DNA from: Psychrobacter sp. I-STPA10
GTDB taxonomy: Bacteria > Pseudomonadota > Gammaproteobacteria > Pseudomonadales > Moraxellaceae
DNA length: 64,000 nucleotides
Assembly: GCF_021012795.1 (NCBI RefSeq)
Contig: NZ_VFYU01000026.1
Coordinates: 84,212 to 148,211, forward strand
Reading direction: 5' to 3'
Made by a program: the position numbers and the translations under genes
Part shown: positions 7,648 to 15,980 of the stretch, piece by piece
How positions within the stretch are numbered: position 1 is the stretch's first letter
Layout: each line of letters opens with the position of its first letter
Notes under the pieces: model-generated
Databases searched by the model: none
What the model saw: only the letters and a program-made list of their open reading frames with translations
Told to the model about the DNA's origin: nothing

Positions 7648-8406
7648 TTAACCAATATCCTCATAAATCAACGCTTCAATGTCTTTTGCTGCTTGGCGTA
7701 GGCGTGGCTCGAATGCAAGCAAGTCTTCTAGCGACACACGAATGGTCGGTGCATGCACATATAAAGACGCCAAATAGCGTCCTTTTTTGTCTCGAATCGG
7801 TACAGCAAAGGCAACCATCTCCGAGATAAACTCTTCATTATCAATCCCCATATCCACTTTGGCACTGTAATCCAACTCATCATTCAATGCCTGCATATCG
7901 GTGATGGTGTTTTTGGTAAACTTGCTTATCTCAAGGTTTTTAAGTAGTTTTTGACGTTTGGCAGGGGTAAGTTGGCTTAGGTACAGCTTGCCAGTGGCGG
8001 TACACCACATCGGTGATTGCGCCCCGACAGGCAAAAAAATCTGAATAGGTAAGGCGGTTTTTACCCGATTGGTATATACCATATGTCGCCCGCTGGGTAT
8101 GCCAATCCCGCAGGTTTCTTTGATGTCTTCGACCAGTTTTTCGAGTATCACTTGACGCTCATTAAAAAACTGCTGTTGTTGCCATAGCTCTAAGCCTAGA
8201 TTGCGTACTCGTCTACCAGCGACAATACCACCACCAATATCGACCCCCAAAAAACCTTCATCCACCAGATGTTGTATTAGACGATGAATGGTGGGTTTGG
8301 GAATGTCTAATTCTTGCGATAGCTCTAAAGGGGTGAGTGGTTTGGACGCATAAGAAACGGCTTCGATGATGTGTAACACTCGACTGATGGATGAGACTTT
8401 GGGCAT
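7648..8406 (-). CDS. IclR-family transcriptional regulator
   Basis: A 252-residue IclR-type protein: an N-terminal winged helix-turn-helix (residues about 5-65, with SRVLHIIEAV and the recognition region LDIPKPTIHRLIQHL) and a C-terminal effector-binding domain (about 80-250). Family members sense small organic acids or aromatics and often control adjacent catabolic genes. Here neither neighbour is an obvious target: the FAD enzyme gene lies 199 bp upstream on the same strand, and the itaconate operon is 2.7 kb away beyond the ankyrin gene. Itaconate operons in Pseudomonas use a LysR regulator, so a role there is a guess. A palindrome at 8509-8525 may be its operator. Confidence 0.85.
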   Translation of the reverse strand: MPKVSSISRVLHIIEAVSYASKPLTPLELSQELDIPKPTIHRLIQHLVDEGFLGVDIGGGIVAGRRVRNLGLELWQQQQFFNERQVILEKLVEDIKETCGIGIPSGRHMVYTNRVKTALPIQIFLPVGAQSPMWCTATGKLYLSQLTPAKRQKLLKNLEISKFTKNTITDMQALNDELDYSAKVDMGIDNEEFISEMVAFAVPIRDKKGRYLASLYVHAPTIRVSLEDLLAFEPRLRQAAKDIEALIYEDIG

Positions 8407-8508
8407 TGGGACTGAGGACTCTTAAAAAAATGATGACTATCATAACAAGATAAATTATATTATTAAAAGTCTAAATATCGAAATTTTCTTAATTAATTAT
8501 CATAATAC

Positions 8509-8525
8509 AGTTCATATCACGAACT
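8509..8525. promoter_or_regulatory. Candidate operator upstream of the IclR gene
   Basis: AGTTC-ATATCAC-GAACT is an inverted repeat with 5-bp arms and a 7-nt centre, about 100 bp before the regulator start. Some IclR-family sites have similar GTTC/GAAC arms. The assignment rests on position and symmetry only. Confidence 0.35.
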
Positions 8526-8605
8526 ACGGTTGCTTCAGTCCCAGTACTTTTTTATTTAAATCTTTTTATTGAATAACAGTGGCTTAAAACTTTGTTATCT
8601 TAAAT

Positions 8606-10459
8606 TTAGGTTAGTTTTGTAATTTTATCCACCGCTTTATTTAGGGTGCTGATAAGCGGATCAAGATACTTGTAACGTGATTCGTGTCGTAGCGTGGCAG
8701 TATCCAGATTGACTTGCTGTGGATAACCCAAGTAATCAAACACAGCTTGGGCAGCTTGTTTTCCAGAGGTGGCAGCTTGCTCCATGGTTGGAATTTTCCA
8801 GCGACCAGTTACCGAGATAATCTCACCTGCCAATACAATATTATCCCACTGTGTTTTAGTATCTATCAGCTCATCATCTGCATTACGCACATAGATTTGT
8901 GCCAAATTTACCCAGCGTTTCCCATTATCTTGCTCGATACCCATTTCTGCGCTTGCAAGCTCGGCATAGGGTTGCCAGTTATCAGTATAAATAAGATTGA
9001 TGGGGTCAATGATACCCTGACTGGCAATTTGTTGACGGCTTTGGGCATCAGTAATGCCAAGTTGATACAAAATTTCTTCTTTGGCTTCTTCAGGTGTACA
9101 TTCCATAAAACGCTTGCCATAAAGTGAGCCTTTGTTAAAAGGTGAGCTGCAGGTAGCAGATAAATTATAGGGATAGCCTTCAGGGAAATCGACCTCTTGC
9201 CAAAATCCCCCTTGATGCTGGATTTGAAACACAATATTCCATGGTGCATCAAAACACAGGCTATAAGATTTGCCCAAAAATGGCTTTAATGCTTCTGGCA
9301 CAGTTTGCAATGGATATTGAGTACCAAATGACCATTCATCATTAAATGACTTTTTCACTTGTGGTAATAGTCCAAGTTTCCATAGTACCTCATGTGGCAT
9401 TGCCATCACTGCGGCATCAAAGCGTTGCTGCTGTAATGCTTCGATATCTGCCATTAAGCTATTATTTACTGCATCATCTACTGTAGCGGCTGATGTAGTG
9501 GCTGATGTAGTGGCTGATGTAGTGGCTAAGTCTTGTTGTGCTAATGGATTTACCGACACATCAATGCTGATTTTAGCGTGCTTGCCTTTATCTGAGCCAT
9601 TAACTTCACCATCAGTATGATGATGTAGGTTGTTTATATGGATGTTGTTATAAAATTTTACCCCACGCTGTTTTAGCGTCTCTACCAAAGCGTCTATCAC
9701 CTCTGAGGTAGGGCGATTAAAGCAGTAGGACTTAGATGGCTCACCAGCAGGTAGGGTAGGTGCTTCGGTCATGGGTAAAAACATCAATACAAAGCTGTCC
9801 ATGATATCTACTGCTTTACTGTGCATACGTGCACCTGTGAGAATACCAAACCAGTTAATGATAAACTGCCGAGTGTGCTCATCAAAGTCATCGATACCAA
9901 GAAAGTCCCCTGCCTTTTGATACGCCATTTTTTGGCGTTGCTCTGGGCTGGCATTGACATGATGCACGATGCGTTGTACCAGTTGCAGCATGTTGTTTTT
10001 ATTAAGATTAAAAGTGTCAATCATCTCTTCAATGGTTGATAAATCAATGGGCTTACGTCTGTCTACCGAGATACGATGACCTGCGCTATTGTGTTTGGAG
10101 CTGCTGTCTGGTGTACGGTCATTTTTTCCCTGTCCACTTTGATAAAACTGATAGTCGTCTACAGGGGTTAGGGTGTGCAATAAGTCGGCACGGGAAAAAA
10201 TATCAAATAATGAAAAATAAGTAGCACCTAATGCGCGAATGGAGTGTTCTTCAAAGCGTTGTGTTTTGGGATTAAAATACCCAATCATCTTACCGCCACA
10301 GCGTTGTTTTGATTCCACTACAGTTATTTCAAGGTTGGGGTTTTCTGATAACTCAAAAGCGGCACTTAGCCCAGAGATGCCGCCACCAGCGATTAATACT
10401 TTTTGTTTGCCAGTATTATTAATAGATTCATTTTGATTATTATCAGAGATAGTTGACAT
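8606..10459 (-). CDS. FAD-dependent oxidoreductase, amine oxidase/phytoene desaturase-like
   Basis: A 617-residue flavoprotein. Near the N-terminus VLIAGGGISGLSAAFEL is the dinucleotide-binding GxGxxG motif, and TVVESKQRCGGKMIGY the following ribose-binding acidic residue and GG doublet of the amine oxidase/desaturase fold. The C-terminal VLAGEIISVTGRWKIPTMEQ fits the second FAD contact. The whole is closest in style to carotenoid or hydroxysqualene-type desaturases, but no carotenoid genes are nearby and the substrate is unknown. ATG at 10459 is chosen over GTG at 10468 because the GTG lies inside the ribosome site AAGGTG, 7 nt before the ATG. A Ser/Thr/Ala-rich insert with four 12-bp repeats breaks the middle of the protein. 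Confidence 0.75.
   Translation of the reverse strand: MSTISDNNQNESINNTGKQKVLIAGGGISGLSAAFELSENPNLEITVVESKQRCGGKMIGYFNPKTQRFEEHSIRALGATYFSLFDIFSRADLLHTLTPVDDYQFYQSGQGKNDRTPDSSSKHNSAGHRISVDRRKPIDLSTIEEMIDTFNLNKNNMLQLVQRIVHHVNASPEQRQKMAYQKAGDFLGIDDFDEHTRQFIINWFGILTGARMHSKAVDIMDSFVLMFLPMTEAPTLPAGEPSKSYCFNRPTSEVIDALVETLKQRGVKFYNNIHINNLHHHTDGEVNGSDKGKHAKISIDVSVNPLAQQDLATTSATTSATTSAATVDDAVNNSLMADIEALQQQRFDAAVMAMPHEVLWKLGLLPQVKKSFNDEWSFGTQYPLQTVPEALKPFLGKSYSLCFDAPWNIVFQIQHQGGFWQEVDFPEGYPYNLSATCSSPFNKGSLYGKRFMECTPEEAKEEILYQLGITDAQSRQQIASQGIIDPINLIYTDNWQPYAELASAEMGIEQDNGKRWVNLAQIYVRNADDELIDTKTQWDNIVLAGEIISVTGRWKIPTMEQAATSGKQAAQAVFDYLGYPQQVNLDTATLRHESRYKYLDPLISTLNKAVDKITKLT
9482..9529 (-). repeat. Four 12-bp tandem repeats in the FAD enzyme gene
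   Basis: Units of the form TGTAGTGGCTGA repeat four times and encode an ATTS-type low-complexity loop on the minus strand. The unit is a multiple of three, so copy-number change keeps the frame. Confidence 0.9.
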
Positions 10460-10708
10460 AAGTTTCACCTTATCATTTTTTTGTGAGTTTAGTAACTTTA
10501 GCTTTTTATAAATATAAATTATGATTTATAAACCTTTAAAATAGCGTTTGTTATTATCTGACTTTTTTATTATTTAGTTTTTTCTTTTTAGTAATCAAAA
10601 GTAAATAATTTGTTTAAAATACGTATTTATTTAAATAATTTTGGTGTTAAAAATAAAATATTGTTCGCTCTTTTTTGCTTTTTATTTTTTAGTAAAAAAA
10701 AGTTGATA

Positions 10709-10935
10709 GGGTCTGTTGAACATTCATCTTCATAGGAAAAATTGAAATACTGCTTTTAACAAGCAGTGACTTAGTCAAGGCAATGAGCGCAGATAGCTTT
10801 GGTTAATAAAAGCAGGGATATTAACCAGTTCATTAACGCTTCATCAGGCAAATTTAGCCAATTTTTACATGAAAGTAAAAAGTAGCCGTATCCCTTGTAG
10901 ATATTAGTCTAACGGGGTGAAAGTTCAACAGACCC
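10709..10935. mobile_element. 227-bp MITE-like element
   Basis: The ends form 20-bp imperfect inverted repeats: GGGTCTGTTGAACATTCATC at 10709-10728 and the complement of GGGTCTGTTGAACTTTCACC at 10916-10935. The interior has no open frame. A target duplication is not evident. Such ends suggest a non-autonomous derivative of an insertion sequence. The rest of the gap 10460-11034 is very AT-rich promoter-type sequence (10500-10700) with no gene. Confidence 0.8.
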
Positions 10936-10972
10936 AAATTTATCGATTCATTTATTGATAATAAATTAAATA

Positions 10973-10999
10973 AAAAACCCAGCTACATGCTGGGTTTTT
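10973..10999. terminator. Bidirectional terminator after the acyl-CoA ligase gene
   Basis: AAAAACCCAGC and GCTGGGTTTTT form a strong stem with a 5-nt loop and A/T tails on both sides. It lies 36 bp beyond the stop of the minus-strand ligase gene. Confidence 0.85.
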
Positions 11000-11034
11000 G
11001 GTTAATTAAGAATTTTTGGCTAATACAGAAGATG

Positions 11035-12735
11035 TTATGGTGTTGATATTTTTGAGTCTTGGTGGTGTTTTTCCCGTAATTTTTGTCGCAATACTTTACC
11101 AACATTAGATTTGGGTAACTCATCAACAAACTCGATATATCTCGGACATTTATAGCCAGTGAGATGTTCGAGCGCAAAATCACGGATTTGCTCTTCGGTT
11201 AAGTCTTTGTTTTTGCGAACCACATAAAGCTTGGTAGACTCACCTTGTCGTTCATCAGGCACACCAATCAATGCACAGTCAGCAATGCCTTCACATTCAG
11301 ACATCACTGCTTCGACTTCATTGGGGAAGACATTAAATCCAGATACTAAGACCATGTCTTTTTTGCGATCAAGCAAGGTAATATAGCCTTGCTCATCCAT
11401 ACTGATGATATCGCCTGTTTTTAAGTAGCCATCATGAGTGAATATATTTGTATTATCTTGATTGAGATAACCTGAGCAGACATTCGGGCCTTTAATGCAC
11501 ATCTCACCTGCTTTATTATAGCCAACGTCTTCATCATTATCATCACGTACAACCACGTCCACATTGGGTAGGGGCAGACCAATCGTACCATTAAACTTAG
11601 TGTCAGTAACGATATTAGCAGTACCAGCAGCAACACCTTCTGACATCCCCCAACCTTCGATCATCGGGCAGCCAGTCACCTCCAGCCATTGTTTGGCAGT
11701 ATGTTCGGTGGCTGCCATACCCCCTGCTTGGGTCACGGTTAAAGCAGAGAAATCCAGCTCTTTAAATTTGGGTTGATCGAGTAAGCCTTTAAAAAGTGTG
11801 TTAACGCCAGGGAAAATATGAAAGGGCTGTTTGGATAATGCTTTGATAAAGCTTGGCATGTCTCTTGGATTTGGCACGAGGATAAAGGTATAACCTGCAC
11901 GAATACCAAGCAGGGTCATCATAAAGGCAAAGATATGATAAATGGGCAGTGCCATCACCATATTAATATACACATCATTAATTTTGTTGGTCGCAGGGCG
12001 ATACCATGCTTCAGATGACATGGCAGCAGCAATTAAATTGCGGTGTGACAGCATTGCTCCTTTTGATAGGCCAGTTGTGCCGCCTGTATATTGATAGATG
12101 GCAATATCATTGATGGTCGTCGTGTTAGGGGGAATAAACTGCCTATTTTTGCCAATTTCAACAACGTCATTAAATTTATGGACTTGATGATTTGAATTAC
12201 CCAGTTTGTATTTGGGAACTAATTTTTTTACATTGCGAATGACCAGATTAACTAAAACCCCTTTGACCCCCATTAAATCGCCCATTTTGGAGATGATAAT
12301 GTGCTTAATATCCGTTTCGTCAACCACTTGCTCTAAAGCTTGGGCAAAATTATCAATTAAAAAAATGGCCTTAGCACCTGAATCTGTCAGTTGGTGTTTT
12401 AATTCTCGTCCTGTATACAATGGATTAACAGGGGTACAGATGTAACCTGCCCGCAATATGGCAATCATAATGGGTAGATATTGCGGAACATTGGGCATCA
12501 TCAAAGCGATGACACTTTTTGGAGGTAAATCTATTGCTTGTAGCCATGCAGAGATGGCAATTGCCAGTTTATGCACCTCGGCATAGGTATGTGTCACCCC
12601 CATACATGTTGTTAAGGGTAAGTTACGATAACGTGATAAACAAGCATCAAACAGTTCAGTGACATCACTATAAGTATCGGGGTATATTTTTTTGGGTACA
12701 ATATTAGGGTAGTGGTCAGTCCAGACTTTTTGCAA
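11035..12735 (-). CDS. fadD: Long-chain fatty acid-CoA ligase (AMP-forming)
   Basis: A 566-residue adenylate-forming enzyme that activates fatty acids to acyl-CoA with ATP at the membrane face, feeding beta-oxidation. Signatures are the P-loop YTGGTTGLSKGAMLSH, the A5-type motif GWGMSEG, and the hinge region with YLKTGDI and LDRKKDMVLVSGFNVFP; the C-terminal catalytic Lys lies in KSNVGKVLR. Length fits FadD (about 560). The start codon is TTG: AAGGAG lies 6 nt upstream and no ATG exists nearby in frame, the first being inside the conserved domain. A 14-bp tandem array lies just upstream. Confidence 0.9.
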   Translation of the reverse strand: MQKVWTDHYPNIVPKKIYPDTYSDVTELFDACLSRYRNLPLTTCMGVTHTYAEVHKLAIAISAWLQAIDLPPKSVIALMMPNVPQYLPIMIAILRAGYICTPVNPLYTGRELKHQLTDSGAKAIFLIDNFAQALEQVVDETDIKHIIISKMGDLMGVKGVLVNLVIRNVKKLVPKYKLGNSNHQVHKFNDVVEIGKNRQFIPPNTTTINDIAIYQYTGGTTGLSKGAMLSHRNLIAAAMSSEAWYRPATNKINDVYINMVMALPIYHIFAFMMTLLGIRAGYTFILVPNPRDMPSFIKALSKQPFHIFPGVNTLFKGLLDQPKFKELDFSALTVTQAGGMAATEHTAKQWLEVTGCPMIEGWGMSEGVAAGTANIVTDTKFNGTIGLPLPNVDVVVRDDNDEDVGYNKAGEMCIKGPNVCSGYLNQDNTNIFTHDGYLKTGDIISMDEQGYITLLDRKKDMVLVSGFNVFPNEVEAVMSECEGIADCALIGVPDERQGESTKLYVVRKNKDLTEEQIRDFALEHLTGYKCPRYIEFVDELPKSNVGKVLRQKLREKHHQDSKISTP

Positions 12736-12753
12736 AATGAACTCCTTAATTTC

Positions 12754-12809
12754 ATATCTATGTTTTCATATCTATGTTTTTATATCTATGTTTTTATATC
12801 TATGTTTTA
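12754..12809. repeat. Four 14-bp tandem repeats upstream of fadD
   Basis: Units of the form ATATCTATGTTTTT repeat four times, starting about 18 bp upstream of the TTG start on the minus strand. They lie in the promoter or 5' leader, so unit gain or loss could alter spacing of control elements. Confidence 0.9.
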
Positions 12810-12849
12810 ATATAAGACATAAAGTGGTGCAATGTTAATGTTTATATCC

Positions 12850-12968
12850 TATAGTCGGCTCAATGCAAAACTGGCAGAAAGTCAAACTCACTCGCAGTAC
12901 TACTTGTATACCTTCGCTCGTTTTTCTTGTAACCAGTCTTGTAACAGTCTTGTCTTGAATTGACTATA
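12850..12968. repeat. Diverged TATAGTC-type MITE-like repeat
   Basis: The stretch begins TATAGTCGGCTCAA and ends TTGAATTGACTATA, inverted ends related to the 107-bp elements, but the interior is different. From 12969 to 13318 the gap is AT-rich with a GACTAGGTCA-type remnant near 13100 and no gene. Confidence 0.6.
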
Positions 12969-13318
12969 TATCAAGATAATGACAATATAGATACTAGAAA
13001 TATAATAATACCAATTTGCTAAAATAATCTATTTTTGTCAAATATTTATCAAACGCGCTTAGTCTACTCATTGCAGTGCTTGTATGTGTCTTCCTTGACT
13101 AGGTCATAGATTATCATGGTATAAGTAAAGTAATAATAATTATAGATTAAAAACACTCGAATTTGGTGTGATTTATTGAGAATACATACTAGAGTATTCT
13201 TTTTAATTATAACAGGTTATTGAGTATTATTTGTTGAATAAGCGGTAATTTTTACCTTGAAAAAAATAGAAATGCCAGCGACAATTTGTTGGTCTCTATT
13301 ATCATCTTTTTTATCATA

Positions 13319-14311
13319 TTACTTTTCAATCACATCTAACTCAGAAGCAGATAGTTTTTTGTAGTCTTTGGCACAAAAGCTTGGATCAAGTCGGCAAATG
13401 GCCTCTTGTAGCTCATCAAGTCTGGCTTCAGATTGTTGAATATGATCAAGCATTTTGGCAAAGGCACTGGCAACTGGATCTTCAGAGTCAGGATTTAGCC
13501 CATAGGCATTAAAGCCAAATGCTTCTGCTAAACGCTGTTTTTGACAGTCTTCTTTACTTATTAAACTATCTTGCTTGTTTGTTGTTTTGGATTTATCGTT
13601 AGCATTGACTTCAGTATTTTGCAAGGTTGATTGATTGTCTAAGTTATTGCTTGAGTGATTGTTTTGAGTTGCTATTGAGGTTGATTTAGAGTCAGCAGAG
13701 TGGACAGTGGAATGAGTTGGCTTTTGTGTGACATCATCTGAATGATTGTCATCATCTGTTTTGGTGGTGATCATACGGGCAGCACTACCCACCATGGTTG
13801 CCCCTGCTGGAACAGGCTTTACCACCACTGCATTTGAGCCAATTTTAGCATTTTTTCCCACAGTAAATGGCCCGAGTATCTTTGCCCCAGCTCCAACAAC
13901 GACACCATCTTCTAAGGTGGGGTGACGTTTGCCAACATTCCACGAAACACCGCCTAAAGTGACGCCATGATATAAAGTGACATCATCGCCAATGTGTGCG
14001 GTCTCCCCAATGACCACACCCATACCATGATCGATAAAAAATCGTTTACCAATGGTTGCAGCAGGATGTATCTCTATACCTGTGATCATTCTTGAGCCAT
14101 AAGAGACACTGCGAGCCAAAAATTTAAGATCATGTTGCCATAGGCAATGTGCGCCACGGTGTAGTAGCAATGCATGAATACCGGGGTAAGTTAGCAGTAT
14201 CTCAAGGCTATTACGTGCGGCAGGGTCACGCTCAAAGACAGCTTGAATGTCTTCTGAGATTCGCTGGCGTGCTTGCTGCAATTTTTTTAATAAAGATAGG
14301 GGAGAGGGCAT
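13319..14311 (-). CDS. cysE: Serine O-acetyltransferase with long C-terminal extension
   Basis: A 330-residue protein. Residues 1 to about 190 are a serine acetyltransferase: an N-terminal helical part, then left-handed beta-helix hexapeptides with [15 protein letters not shown] and YHGVTLGG, which hold the catalytic Asp/His pair. It makes O-acetylserine from serine and acetyl-CoA for cysteine synthesis. The first part alone is the size of the short SatA/EpsC enzymes; about 140 extra residues follow, first a Ser/Thr/Asn/Lys-rich linker and then a helical end with [19 protein letters not shown]. It is last in a minus-strand run after trmJ. The extension's role is unknown. Confidence 0.9.
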   Translation of the reverse strand: MPSPLSLLKKLQQARQRISEDIQAVFERDPAARNSLEILLTYPGIHALLLHRGAHCLWQHDLKFLARSVSYGSRMITGIEIHPAATIGKRFFIDHGMGVVIGETAHIGDDVTLYHGVTLGGVSWNVGKRHPTLEDGVVVGAGAKILGPFTVGKNAKIGSNAVVVKPVPAGATMVGSAARMITTKTDDDNHSDDVTQKPTHSTVHSADSKSTSIATQNNHSSNNLDNQSTLQNTEVNANDKSKTTNKQDSLISKEDCQKQRLAEAFGFNAYGLNPDSEDPVASAFAKMLDHIQQSEARLDELQEAICRLDPSFCAKDYKKLSASELDVIEK

Positions 14312-14507
14312 GAATTATCCTTTGTCTTGGCAATTGTTTAGGCAATAATTTTTGTCAGTAACCTTTGGCCATCATCTTAATCATACTTTAGCGATAGATT
14401 AGATGGCAATATCTTTCATGAGCAGCCATGAGTATGGTATGGATGATTTTATAGCAGATGCTTAGATTCAGCAAAAATATGTTAGGGTTGCTTATTTGCA
14501 TGTTTGT

Positions 14508-15491
14508 TTATTTTTTAGCATCACTACGCTTAGCCTTAAGCTGTTGATCTATTTTAGCAATCATGGCATTGATAAGCTGATATTCTTTTTGATCCAATTG
14601 CAACCGAGATAATAACCGCGATAAACGTGAGGGCAGATCACGTAAATGGTTAGGGTCAACCAAACTTAGTTCGCTCATTAGCATGAGCAACCGAGCTTTT
14701 AATTGTAACATTTGTTGCTGCGTCACCGCTGGCTCATCCCATACTTGACGTAATGCAAGCTGTAAAAATTCGCTGCTGTTTTGGTGTATACAGGATATGT
14801 CAGATATTTGTGCTACTTGTGGCGTTGTATCTTGTGTACTTTGGTTGTCATGTTGCGCTGTGTTGTTGCTAAGCTGGCAAAAATGGGCATAAAAAAAGCC
14901 CGCAATGACCTGTATGGCGGATGCCACATTGAGTACAGGGTAGTTAGGGTTGGCATCAATTTGGATATGGTAGTCAGCAAATGCCAGCTCTTCATTGGTC
15001 AAACCACGGTCTTCTCGTCCAAACAAAATGGCAATCTGCGCAGGTTTTGTACTTGGCTGTTGTGAGTAGTTATGATGAGCAGCCGTATTGGCTGTTATCT
15101 GTGTGTCGATAAATTGTTGGGTAATGATGGCAGCTTGTGTTGGGGTGACAACAGGTCTGGGAATATGACGACTGCGACTACTGGCAGCAAAGACAAGTTG
15201 ACAGTCTTGTATGGCGGTCGCTAAATCATCGACAGTTTGTGCTGCTTGTAATATTTGTATGCCTCCTGCTGCATGTGCATGGCTGCTATCATCAATGGGT
15301 AGTTTGGGATCAACCACCACCAAATCAGATAGCCCCATGGTATGCATGGCGCGTGCGGCTGAGCCAATATTTGCAGGCAGTGTGGTGTTGATCATGATGA
15401 TGCGGATACAAGATAGATAGTCATCCAACGTCATATTTTGTAAATAAGAGCGGTGTAAATGAGAAATATCTTGGTTCGCTGTACTCATCAT
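14508..15491 (-). CDS. trmJ: tRNA (cytidine/uridine-2'-O-)-methyltransferase TrmJ
   Basis: A 327-residue SPOUT-class methyltransferase that 2'-O-methylates position 32 of tRNAs. Typical stretches are IRIIMINTTLPANIGSAARAM, VVDPKLP, AILFGREDRGLTNEEL and NPNYPVLNVASAIQVI, the last three building the knotted SAM site. Compared with the usual length of about 245, it has extra Gln/Asn/Thr-rich segments at about 125-145 and 205-225. Two ATG codons are adjacent (15491 and 15488) and no strong ribosome site separates them. The gap 14312-14507 to cysE shows nothing I can name. Confidence 0.92.
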   Translation of the reverse strand: MMSTANQDISHLHRSYLQNMTLDDYLSCIRIIMINTTLPANIGSAARAMHTMGLSDLVVVDPKLPIDDSSHAHAAGGIQILQAAQTVDDLATAIQDCQLVFAASSRSRHIPRPVVTPTQAAIITQQFIDTQITANTAAHHNYSQQPSTKPAQIAILFGREDRGLTNEELAFADYHIQIDANPNYPVLNVASAIQVIAGFFYAHFCQLSNNTAQHDNQSTQDTTPQVAQISDISCIHQNSSEFLQLALRQVWDEPAVTQQQMLQLKARLLMLMSELSLVDPNHLRDLPSRLSRLLSRLQLDQKEYQLINAMIAKIDQQLKAKRSDAKK

Positions 15492-15579
15492 CGTTATCTA
15501 TCTGCTTATGGGTTTTGATGGAATGCTATGGTTGCAAACGTAATTATGGCTATGCTGATTCTCTCGGTTTGGTACTTTA

Positions 15580-15945
15580 TTAGTCACCGAGACGTTGGCT
15601 GATTTCTTGATTGACCAGTATGACCTGCTGTTCAATTTGTGCCAATAAGTCTGCATTTTCAGCAATACGATTGTCTCGACATACTTCTTGCATTTGATAG
15701 CAGAGATGATGTAATTGAGTTGCACCCACATTGGAACTCGCCCCTTTTAATGCGTGTGCCGATTCAAAGCCATTGGCATCATCAGCATTGGCAAGCGCTG
15801 TTTGTAACGCTTGCACACATCGTTGACTATCTTGCATATAGGTACGCATTAATGGCTCAAACTCTTCTTCAAATAATTCTTTTATTTCACAAAATTGCTC
15901 ATCGTCTATGACAGCCAGCGTATTTGTATTTTCTGTATTACTCAT
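15580..15945 (-). CDS. Hpt-domain phosphotransfer protein
   Basis: A 121-residue, mostly helical protein with a histidine phosphotransfer (Hpt) domain. The phospho-accepting His lies in SAHALKGASSNVGA, the standard HxLKGxSxxxG motif. Such proteins pass phosphate between a sensor kinase receiver and a response regulator; no kinase or receiver gene is in this window, so its partners are elsewhere. It starts 35 bp after the dnaE stop on the same strand and is probably cotranscribed with dnaE and trmJ. AAAGG about 8 nt upstream supports the start. Confidence 0.88.
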   Translation of the reverse strand: MSNTENTNTLAVIDDEQFCEIKELFEEEFEPLMRTYMQDSQRCVQALQTALANADDANGFESAHALKGASSNVGATQLHHLCYQMQEVCRDNRIAENADLLAQIEQQVILVNQEISQRLGD

Positions 15946-15980
15946 AATAGTACCTTTATATTAGTAATTAGTATTAGTTA

